Below, piece by piece: positions 1-6,776 of a stretch of 13,132 nt of DNA (the stretch's first letter is position 1; each line of letters opens with the position of its first letter). Below the pieces are notes generated by a model. It searched no databases and had not been told where the DNA came from. It worked only from the letters and a program-made list of their open reading frames with translations. The translations under genes and the position numbers were made by a program. The stretch is taken from contig JAJYMU010000276.1 in assembly GCA_021786655.1 (NCBI GenBank), positions 1 to 13,132 on the forward strand, read 5' to 3'. Source of the DNA: Bacteroidota bacterium. GTDB lineage: Bacteria > Bacteroidota > Ignavibacteria > Ignavibacteriales > Melioribacteraceae.

Positions 1-700
1 TGCCTAATTCATCTTTCTGCTTATTACTAATTCTAATTGAATAATCGCCTTTCGCAAAATTTTCAGCTGCATTAATTAAATCTGAAATGGATCCGGTGAC
101 TTTTTTAGATATAACAATGCTGAAGATAATTGAGATAAAAATAAAAAATAATACAGCATATAAAACTATTTGCCAAATTCTATTTATATCTGCTTCTGCT
201 TTTTTTAAGATCGTCGTATATTCAAGAAGTATGGCGCCTACTGTTTTTCCTTTTTCAGTCGTGATGGGATGCACATACAAAAGTATACCATGTGGATAGT
301 CGCTGCTTACCTCTTTAAACGTTCTACTCGAATCATCCCGCATCGTTAAAAGTACTTCATTGTTTTTATCATGGATATATTTTTTACCTATTTCCGATTC
401 TATCACATCGGCAACAATTGTCTTAGCGGTATCAACAATAACTATATCTATCTTCTCGGCTGAATGAACATCTTGAATATAATCTTTAAGAGCCTCCCTG
501 TTAAAAAATAAAGGAGGCGCTTTACCATTATCTGCTTCTCTGCCTACTGTTACAGCAAAAGTATGGGCATAAATTTCTACGTCTCTAAGCGCGTCTTCTT
601 TTGCTCCTTTTTCAGAGATTCTCTCTATTAAAATTCCCAAAAACAAAAGTGAAATAACAAAGAAAGAAAATGTTAAAATCATTTTGGTTCTTATTTTCAT
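1..700 (-). CDS. Membrane sensor protein, N-terminal part (TM-periplasmic-TM-HAMP), cut by window edge
   Basis: The reading frame is open from an ATG at 700 to the left edge (233 codons), so only the N-terminus is seen. It starts MKIRTKMILTFSFFVISLL, a signal-anchor helix (about residues 7-27). A periplasmic region of about 150 residues follows, with a PAS-like stretch around residues 84-110 (DIVIVDTAKTIVADVIESE), so a single-Cache type sensor is plausible. A second membrane helix lies at about 175-197, and the HAMP linker begins right after it (KKVTGSISDLINAAENF...GDYSIRIS). An AGGA ribosome binding site sits 6-7 bases ahead of the ATG. Only 26 bases separate it from the stop codon of the kinase upstream, so co-transcription is likely. 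Given the neighbours, the missing C-terminus is probably a histidine kinase, but a chemoreceptor or a diguanylate cyclase would have the same front end. The sensor architecture is well supported; the output is unknown. Confidence 0.8.
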   Translation of the reverse strand, partial: MKIRTKMILTFSFFVISLLFLGILIERISEKGAKEDALRDVEIYAHTFAVTVGREADNGKAPPLFFNREALKDYIQDVHSAEKIDIVIVDTAKTIVADVIESEIGKKYIHDKNNEVLLTMRDDSSRTFKEVSSDYPHGILLYVHPITTEKGKTVGAILLEYTTILKKAEADINRIWQIVLYAVLFFIFISIIFSIVISKKVTGSISDLINAAENFAKGDYSIRISNKQKDELG

Positions 701-726
701 AAATTTTCCTAATAGCAGCACCCTGC

Positions 727-3318
727 TTATTTTTGTTTAAAAATAACTCTAAAAGTCGATCCGGCATTTTTCTCGCTCTCGACCTCTATGCTCGCATTGT
801 TTATCTCGCAATATTTTTTAGTTAGCGCCAAGCCAAGACCGGTGCCGTCATAGTTTCTGCTAAATCCATGATCTTCTTGGATAAATGGTTCAAACATTCT
901 TGAAAGAAATTCTTTACTCATTCCTATTCCACTATCTTTTATCTCAACCATTGTCTGCTCTTTGTTATCCCTTCCTAAACGTATTTCCACTTTACCTTTT
1001 TTTGTGTACTTAATGGCATTATCTATCAAGTTGGCAAAGATCTGGGTAACGCTGTATTCATCCGCTAAAATTTTTGTCTCCTTTAGCTCGCATTTGTAAA
1101 TTAGCTCTAGTCCTTTCTGTTTGGCTGAGAGTTGATGCTCTTGGTACAATCTATTAAGCACTTCAAAATTAAGATCAACTTGTTTGAGGTAGGGTTTATA
1201 ACCGCTGGTTTTTAATTCGGCTACGTTAAGAATTAAATCAATTGTCCTAACTATTCTTTTCGAAGCCAAATCAATTCCATCAAAACATTCGTTAACATCT
1301 GAATCCATTCTTTCACCATACAAATATTTAAGATAATCTACATTCCCTGCCATTACGTTTATAGGAGTTCTAATTTCGTGTGACATTTGCGCAAGAAACT
1401 CGGATTTCAATTTGTCGGATTGTTCCGCTTGTTCTTTTGCTCTAACCAGTTGTTCCTCTGCTCTTTTACGTTCCGTGATATCTTTAATGAGAACATGCCG
1501 CGCCGGACGTCCATTATAAGTAACAGAATGGGAGATTATTTCGACGAAAATTATTTCCCCGTTTTTCTTAATATGCCTCCATTCTCCGGCAGGATTATAT
1601 TCTTTTTCAGTTAACCCAATGTCTCTCATCAAAGCGGGAATGTCTTCAGGTGGTCTGATATCTTTTAAAGTCATCGAAAAGAACTCTTCTCTTGAAAAAC
1701 CATAATGATTGATTGCGGCTTCATTAACTTCGAGATATTTAAGGGTTTCCAGATCATATATCCACATCGGCTGAGGACTTTTTGCAAACATATAACGATA
1801 TCTTTTTTCGCTTTCTAAAAGAGCTTCTTCAGCACGGCGCTGCTCGGTGATCTCTTTAGCGGTGGAGACAAAATGAGTGATATTCCCTTGTTGGTTTTTA
1901 ATTGGGGTAATTGTTTTAAGCTCGTAGATAAGCTCACCATCTTTTCTTTTATTTATAAACGTTTCTGTAAAGGCATTGCCGGATAGAATAGTGTTCCAGA
2001 ATGACTTAAAGAACTCTGGGGAGTGAAGCCCGGATTTCAAAATCCTTGGCGTTTTTCCAAGCGCTTCTTCTCTGGGATATCCGGTAATTTTCGTAAAAGC
2101 CCGATTAACATATTGTATAATTCCATCTCTATCGGTAATGACAACACAATCCGCCGTTTGCTCAATAGCTGTACCAATTTTGAGAAGTTCTTCTTCCGCG
2201 CGTTTACGTTTAGTAATATCCTCAATGATAAGGAGACCCTCGTCGGCGAGTCTTATAGGGAAGAGCGTTAGGTTCATTATTCTTAACCCTTTTACAGGAT
2301 CTGAATAGTTGCATTCTATTTCGCTCACAGGATTGCGTGTAACAATATGGCTGCGACATTCTACCGGTGCTTTTAACTTTTCAAACAACGGTTCAATGCT
2401 TTGTCCAATTATATCATAGCGATTTAGTTCAAAGATATCGCAGAAACTATTGTTCACCTTAAGAATCTTTCCTTTAGCATCAAACACTAATAGACCAATT
2501 TGAACAGTCTCAACAATAGCTTCGGTTAATCGTTTACTTTCCTCAAGAGCTCTTTGAGACAGCTGAATTGAATCAGCCATTTCGTTAAATGATTTAGCTA
2601 AGAGCGCAATTTCATCGTGTGCTTTTACTATAGCGCGGTTCGAGTAATTGCCGTTAGCCAAGCTTTTTGCAACTTTGGCAACCGCAACAATCGGTTTAGA
2701 AATTCTGCGTACGGCGAGAAAGGAAACAACGAGACTGATAAAAATGCTTAAGAAAGTTACACCAAAGATCGAGTTCGTAGTATTTTCTTTAACTGTAGCA
2801 GCCTGATGGCGATATTCTTCAACTCTCTTCGAGATACCGTCAAAAATACGTGAGGCATTCAGGTTAACTTCTTTGCCAAAGCGGTGGTCTACTGTCTCCA
2901 TTAATTTCCACGCCATAGGTGACTGGCGGGAATTCGATATCGAAAAGATCTGTGCAGAGTATGCACGAATAGAATCAAGGTCTTGTTTAGTGAGTTTAAT
3001 AAGCCGTTGTTCTTCATCGGTAAGTGACAGCCTGCTGAATTCATTATAGGTATTATCAACAACTGAATCCAACCGCTCAAATTCGTGACGATAATATTGC
3101 TTTTGTGTTATAATATAGTCGTTAGCCGACATCAACAGCTGTGTAATATTGAACCTAAGTTTTCCCCCGATATCACGCTTCACGGTTTCAATTTCCATTT
3201 TATCAAGGTCGGCTGTAATCTTTTCAAGACCTTGATAGGTAATGACAGTTATTCCGACAAATAAAATGAACATTAGAGAAAAAGGAAAAGCTATCTTCTG
3301 CCCGATTGTTGCTTTCAT
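727..3318 (-). CDS. Membrane sensor histidine kinase, HAMP-PAS-PAS-PAS-HisKA-HATPase
   Basis: Predicted inner-membrane histidine autokinase of 863 residues. TM1 is about 9-29, a helical periplasmic region (four-helix-bundle-like, no obvious PAS fold) 30-182, TM2 183-203 and HAMP 205-257. Three PAS domains follow at about 265-370, 380-495 and 500-618, each ending in the S-box linker (DITKRKRAE, EITEQRRAE, DITERKRAE). The HisKA domain has the phosphoacceptor His647 in SHEIRTP. The ATP-binding domain is intact: N-box Asn763/Asp766/Asn767, DSGIGM at 795-800, GTGLGL at 825-830. There is no receiver domain, so the phosphate must pass to a separate protein; the stand-alone receiver encoded at 6330-6722 is the nearest candidate. 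The ATG is supported by AGGAG at 3328-3332, nine bases upstream. The catalytic tail closely resembles those of the two other complete kinases here, which points to gene duplication. The signal sensed cannot be read from the sequence. Confidence 0.95.
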   Translation of the reverse strand: MKATIGQKIAFPFSLMFILFVGITVITYQGLEKITADLDKMEIETVKRDIGGKLRFNITQLLMSANDYIITQKQYYRHEFERLDSVVDNTYNEFSRLSLTDEEQRLIKLTKQDLDSIRAYSAQIFSISNSRQSPMAWKLMETVDHRFGKEVNLNASRIFDGISKRVEEYRHQAATVKENTTNSIFGVTFLSIFISLVVSFLAVRRISKPIVAVAKVAKSLANGNYSNRAIVKAHDEIALLAKSFNEMADSIQLSQRALEESKRLTEAIVETVQIGLLVFDAKGKILKVNNSFCDIFELNRYDIIGQSIEPLFEKLKAPVECRSHIVTRNPVSEIECNYSDPVKGLRIMNLTLFPIRLADEGLLIIEDITKRKRAEEELLKIGTAIEQTADCVVITDRDGIIQYVNRAFTKITGYPREEALGKTPRILKSGLHSPEFFKSFWNTILSGNAFTETFINKRKDGELIYELKTITPIKNQQGNITHFVSTAKEITEQRRAEEALLESEKRYRYMFAKSPQPMWIYDLETLKYLEVNEAAINHYGFSREEFFSMTLKDIRPPEDIPALMRDIGLTEKEYNPAGEWRHIKKNGEIIFVEIISHSVTYNGRPARHVLIKDITERKRAEEQLVRAKEQAEQSDKLKSEFLAQMSHEIRTPINVMAGNVDYLKYLYGERMDSDVNECFDGIDLASKRIVRTIDLILNVAELKTSGYKPYLKQVDLNFEVLNRLYQEHQLSAKQKGLELIYKCELKETKILADEYSVTQIFANLIDNAIKYTKKGKVEIRLGRDNKEQTMVEIKDSGIGMSKEFLSRMFEPFIQEDHGFSRNYDGTGLGLALTKKYCEINNASIEVESEKNAGSTFRVIFKQK

Positions 3319-3424
3319 TTACGTTAACTCCTAATAAAAATAAAATTTGAAAGCTATCTTTTATTAGAAAATTAATTCTCTTCAGTCACTTATTGATAAA
3401 GGGGCTTCTAAATTATTATTTCTC

Positions 3425-3553
3425 TTGCCCTTGATCATGCTCATGCCCGCCAAAAGTACAGATGATAAACTCTTGCTCATGCTCTTGCTCAAACAAAAGC
3501 GATTGATTATGAGCAAGGAACATTCTACTAAAATGTTGCCCTTGCTCTTGCTC
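3425..3553. repeat. Degenerate hexanucleotide arrays between two kinase genes
   Basis: On the plus strand three runs of a 6-base unit (mostly TTGCTC, ATGCTC, TTGCCC, TTGATC) are seen: four units at 3425-3448, three at 3473-3490 and three at 3536-3553. Read on the coding strand they are GAGCAA/GAGCAT/GGGCAA units. The last run shares its terminal base with the TAG stop codon (3553-3555) of the haem-motif kinase. The arrays fill much of the 234-base gap to the next kinase. No reading frame of note lies here. Confidence 0.75.
3484..3517. repeat. Inverted repeat inside the hexamer array region
   Basis: CTTGCTCA (3484-3491) and TGAGCAAG (3510-3517) are perfectly complementary 8-base arms around an 18-base loop. 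It arises because one hexamer unit is present in reverse orientation at 3510-3517. It could form a hairpin in the transcript, but no T-run follows on either side, so it is not a standard terminator. Confidence 0.55.
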
Positions 3554-6078
3554 TAACTCCTAAATATCACTCTAAAAGTTGATCCGGCATTTTTCTCGCT
3601 CTCAATCTCAATACTTGCATTGATTATATCACAGTATCCCTTTACAAGAGATAGACCGAGACCGTTGCCGTCGAAGGTTCTTGTATAACCCTTCTCCTCC
3701 TGAACAAACGGTTCAAATATGTGTGGAAGAAAATCCTTGTTCATACCAATACCCGTATCTCTAACTTCTACTATAATATCGCCCCCTTCATTCTTTGTAA
3801 GAAGTATTTCTACCTTTCCCTTTTTTGTGTACTTGACAGCATTATCAATTAGGTTTGCAAAAATTTGTGTAATGCTATATTCATCTGCAATGACTTTTGA
3901 TTCTTTTGTTTCACATTTAAATATCAAATCTAAACCTTTATTAACGGCAGCCGGTCGGAATTCATTAAATAGTTTATTTAGGACTTTAGAATTAATATCT
4001 ATTTCTTTTAGTGAAGGTTTAAATACACCGGTTTGCAATTCCGAGACATCGAGAATTAAATCGATTGTCCTAATTATTCTTTTCGAAGCTAACCTAATTG
4101 AGTCGAAGCAGCCACGCGTGGGGGGGTCCATTTTTTCACCTATTGAACTATCAAGGTAATCAACATTTCCAATTATCGCGTTCAAAGGCGTTCTAATTTC
4201 GTGCGACATTTGAGCAAGAAATTCCGACTTCAATTTATCGGACTGCACTGCCAGTTCTTTAGCTGATTTCATTTTTTCTTCGGCATCTTTTCGTTGAGTC
4301 AGATCCACATACATACCGTAAATACCAGTCGTTTTGTCATTCACTGTTACAGGTATTCCAATAATTTGAACATAAACAAGTGTACCATCCTTTTTCTTAC
4401 GGTAGCTTTCTTTATTAATCTGGTTGCCGGCTCGTGTTTGATCCGAATAGCTCTCAGCTTCTTCTTTTAATTCAGGCGGAACTATTACGTCATTTAACGG
4501 CAGTCCTTTAATTTCTTCCAGAAAATAACCGAACAGCACAGAAAATGACTCGTTGATATGAACAATTTTATCTTGATCATCCAACAAAGCAATTGCGATG
4601 GGGGAGTTTTCGAACAATTGTGCAAATTTATTTTTTTGAGAAATAATTTCATATTCGGCGCGTTTGCGTTCTGTGATATCAAGAAGAGTTCCTAGAACAG
4701 CCGGTTTGCCCTTGTAATCGATCCGCGCCCCGTAAACTTCTACATCGATGCGCCGCCCGTCCTTGCAAAGCCCCTTGAATGAATAGCGGATATGTTCAGC
4801 AATACCTTCCACCCGCTTCCGAATATTTTCGGCAACAACATCGCGGTCTTCAGGTGCAGTCAAATCAAGAGGTCCAAGCTTATCCATAATTTCATCCACA
4901 TCATAACCGAACACGCTTGCAAGAACAGGGTTCACGTATCGGAAAAGGCGGTCTTGTATCAAATACACTCCCGTAATTGCAGATTCAGACAGCGTACGGT
5001 ATCGTTCCTCTGATTCTACAATCTTCTCTTCAAGCGCACGTTTCTGACGCAGTTGTTTCGTCTCCGCTTCAGCGTGTGCTTTTAAGCGGTAACTGCGAAA
5101 GATGAACAATGAGCCGCCAATAAGTGTAACGGTAATTATACCGATAAGGATAAATGTTAGATACAAATTATTATTAACGAAACCGGAAACTTCTTCAAAA
5201 GAAATGCTCAGGACAATTTTCCATGAAATATTCATAAGCTGGATTGTAGAAAAACTCGCAAGTTTCTTCGGCATCTCCTTAAGTTCATATTCTGTTGTTC
5301 CCTGCCTTTCGCTAAGAATTGTTCCATAGTGTTTAGTAGAGATATGACATTGCATGCACGTCTCGTCCGGTTGACGGATACTCTTCATAACCATTTCCGC
5401 ATGTGCCGACTGAAACAGCACGTTTCCGTTGCTGTCTAAAATCCAAACGTGTTCTTTACCGGCGAATGAACTAACAAGCGGCAGAAATTCGGTAAGAAGC
5501 TCCTCTAAATTTATCGTAGCAGTAATAATGCCTACAAATTTATGCGTAGGTTTAGGATACTGCGGATCTTTCCCGTCATTATAAATAGGCGCTGCAATGA
5601 GAGCGCCGTAGTAATGCGGCGCTGCGGTTGTATCATCTGTTTTTCGGATAAGCGGTGAAATAAATTGTTTTTCTTTATTCTCTCTTTTTGTTGCCCATCG
5701 GAAAAAATCTAATTGTTCACAACTGCGTCCAACTGTATTTTCACCGGTCGAATAGACTATAGTTCCCGTTCCATCATAAACGCTGATACCTTTAATATGA
5801 TTTTTCTTTACGTAACTAAAGAACGTTTCTATTTCTTCCGCTGCTTTTTTTACATCCCGATTTTGAAGCGATGAGAATAACGAGAGGTGGCTAATTCCTT
5901 TCGCTCTCTCTTTTAAGTAAGATTCAATTTCCCTTGCAAGTTGGCGTGAAGCAACAAGCTGCTGTGCCCGAAATCTATTGACGATCTCTTTTTCATTCGA
6001 TTTTTGGAGATAGAATAGAAGAATTATAGTTACTATCAGAATAGAGGCAGTAACAATAATGATAAGTTTTGCTTTCAT
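3553..6078 (-). CDS. Membrane sensor histidine kinase with haem-c-motif dCache sensor, PAS-PAS-HisKA-HATPase
   Basis: Predicted inner-membrane histidine kinase of 841 residues. TM1 is about 5-23 and TM2 about 305-327. Between them lie about 280 periplasmic residues that read as a double Cache domain: a distal lobe with ISVYDGTGTIVYST (98-111) and a proximal lobe with VWILDSNGNVLFQS (211-224). The proximal lobe contains CMQCH (241-245), a c-type haem attachment motif on the correct side of the membrane; His226, Met229, Met231 and His250 lie nearby as possible second axial ligands. No HAMP is evident: TM2 runs into a short coiled coil (328-355), then PAS domains at about 355-475 and 485-600. 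HisKA has His626; the ATPase has Asn742/Asp745/Asn746, DTGIGM 774-779 and GNGLGL 804-809. The start has no clear Shine-Dalgarno, but it places Lys2 and Lys4 before the membrane anchor as expected. Haem binding is inferred from the motif; redox or gas sensing is a hypothesis. Confidence 0.94.
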   Translation of the reverse strand: MKAKLIIIVTASILIVTIILLFYLQKSNEKEIVNRFRAQQLVASRQLAREIESYLKERAKGISHLSLFSSLQNRDVKKAAEEIETFFSYVKKNHIKGISVYDGTGTIVYSTGENTVGRSCEQLDFFRWATKRENKEKQFISPLIRKTDDTTAAPHYYGALIAAPIYNDGKDPQYPKPTHKFVGIITATINLEELLTEFLPLVSSFAGKEHVWILDSNGNVLFQSAHAEMVMKSIRQPDETCMQCHISTKHYGTILSERQGTTEYELKEMPKKLASFSTIQLMNISWKIVLSISFEEVSGFVNNNLYLTFILIGIITVTLIGGSLFIFRSYRLKAHAEAETKQLRQKRALEEKIVESEERYRTLSESAITGVYLIQDRLFRYVNPVLASVFGYDVDEIMDKLGPLDLTAPEDRDVVAENIRKRVEGIAEHIRYSFKGLCKDGRRIDVEVYGARIDYKGKPAVLGTLLDITERKRAEYEIISQKNKFAQLFENSPIAIALLDDQDKIVHINESFSVLFGYFLEEIKGLPLNDVIVPPELKEEAESYSDQTRAGNQINKESYRKKKDGTLVYVQIIGIPVTVNDKTTGIYGMYVDLTQRKDAEEKMKSAKELAVQSDKLKSEFLAQMSHEIRTPLNAIIGNVDYLDSSIGEKMDPPTRGCFDSIRLASKRIIRTIDLILDVSELQTGVFKPSLKEIDINSKVLNKLFNEFRPAAVNKGLDLIFKCETKESKVIADEYSITQIFANLIDNAVKYTKKGKVEILLTKNEGGDIIVEVRDTGIGMNKDFLPHIFEPFVQEEKGYTRTFDGNGLGLSLVKGYCDIINASIEIESEKNAGSTFRVIFRS

Positions 6079-6329
6079 GGCACTTTTTAAATTGTGTTCA
6101 GCCCCCCAATGAAGAGGGTGTGTAATAATTCATTTTAGATACATTCCTTTAGGAGCAACAGACTGCAGAAAATTATGTCCGAAAATTGTTTCTCATTGAT
6201 CCGCCGCTTATTGCAATTTAATAAAATCATAAAACATTTATAACTTAAAAAATAGAGATGGCTTAGAAGATTACTACGTATTAAAAAAATGAGAAAGTGT
6301 TTCCGGCACGCGATCGGCTGGCGCCGGTT
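6079..6329. other. 251-base gap between receiver gene and haem-motif kinase
   Basis: AT-rich and without a convincing reading frame. Apart from the hairpin at 6303-6327 I see no confident promoter boxes and no Shine-Dalgarno ahead of the kinase ATG at 6078. The length suggests that the downstream kinase has its own promoter, but I could not locate it. Confidence 0.4.
6303..6327 (-). terminator. GC-rich hairpin after the receiver gene, weak terminator candidate
   Basis: Read on the minus strand, the arms CCGGCGC and GCGTGCCGG can pair over seven positions (one G-U) around an 11-base loop, starting two bases after the stop codon of the receiver gene. A run of seven T lies about 12 bases beyond the stem, too far for a classical intrinsic terminator. 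It may be a partial terminator or a 3' stability hairpin that splits the block into REC-kinase/receiver and the two membrane kinases. Confidence 0.4.
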
Positions 6330-6722
6330 TTATTGATCGATATCTTTCCGTACTGATCTTTGTTTCAAGAGAGAGGCAACGGTCTCTTTAAGTATGTTAT
6401 TAGATACCGGCTTAGTTATGAAGGCATCTATTCCGGATTCGATTGCGTTCTTTTTATCCTTCACCAATGCATGTGCCGTCAAACAAAGAATTGGAGTGCT
6501 GCCGTGATCTACCGAAGCTTTGATTTCTTTGGTCAACTCGAGTCCGTGTTTACTTCCCCTCAGTGAAATATCCATAATAATAATATCATACCGGTTAGAT
6601 GAATATGATTGGTAGAACTCTTCGGCGGATTCGCAAATGTCGATTTGAAAATCGCTTCTAAATATTTTTGACAAGACGTTCTGTGTCAAATCGTCATCCT
6701 CCACTATCAGCATTTTTTTCAT
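6330..6722 (-). CDS. Stand-alone response regulator receiver domain
   Basis: A CheY/Spo0F-sized cytoplasmic receiver of 130 residues with no output domain. All landmarks are present: the acidic pocket EDDD at 8-11, the phosphoacceptor Asp51 in DIIIMDISLRG, the switch threonine Thr82 in LCLTAHA, and the conserved Lys104-Pro105 (TKPVSNN). The final residues (SVRKDIDQ) are a short polar tail. The start is fixed by AAAGGAG at 6729-6735, six bases upstream, the best ribosome binding site in the cluster. It lies 53 bases after the large seven-PAS kinase and ahead of two more kinases, so it is the natural shared phosphate acceptor for the cluster. It could act by protein-protein contact like CheY, DivK or Spo0F, or relay phosphate onward. 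Which kinase phosphorylates it, and what it controls, cannot be told from sequence. A GC-rich hairpin follows two bases after its stop. Confidence 0.95.
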   Translation of the reverse strand: MKKMLIVEDDDLTQNVLSKIFRSDFQIDICESAEEFYQSYSSNRYDIIIMDISLRGSKHGLELTKEIKASVDHGSTPILCLTAHALVKDKKNAIESGIDAFITKPVSNNILKETVASLLKQRSVRKDIDQ

Positions 6723-6740
6723 AACAATCTCCTTTCGTTG

Positions 6741-6776
6741 TTGCTCAAGATCATGATCCTGTTCATACTCTTGATC
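6741..6776. repeat. Degenerate hexanucleotide array after the giant kinase stop codon
   Basis: Six consecutive 6-base units on the plus strand: TTGCTC, AAGATC, ATGATC, CTGTTC, ATACTC, TTGATC. They fit the pattern of the arrays at 3425-3553. The array shares its last base with the TAG stop (6776-6778) of the seven-PAS kinase, the same register as at the end of the other kinase, and ends just before the ribosome binding site of the receiver gene. Confidence 0.65.

Noticed and set aside
87..299. A 70-codon plus-strand open frame near the left edge
   Set aside because: It is antisense to the TM2 and periplasmic part of the truncated sensor, which reads as a coherent TM-periplasmic-TM-HAMP protein on the minus strand.
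3425..3553. Spaced repeats that might suggest a CRISPR array
   Set aside because: The unit is only six bases, tandem rather than spaced by unique spacers, and no cas genes are present.
3719..4159. A 146-codon plus-strand open frame
   Set aside because: It lies antisense inside the catalytic core of the haem-motif kinase, whose minus-strand protein has all kinase motifs. The antisense product shows no recognisable domain.
3553..6776. Read-through of the TAG stops into the hexamer arrays as a C-terminal extension
   Set aside because: Both kinases already end at the normal family terminus (GSTFRVIF plus one to three residues). The frame after TAG is not shared between the two arrays, and no read-through signal is seen.
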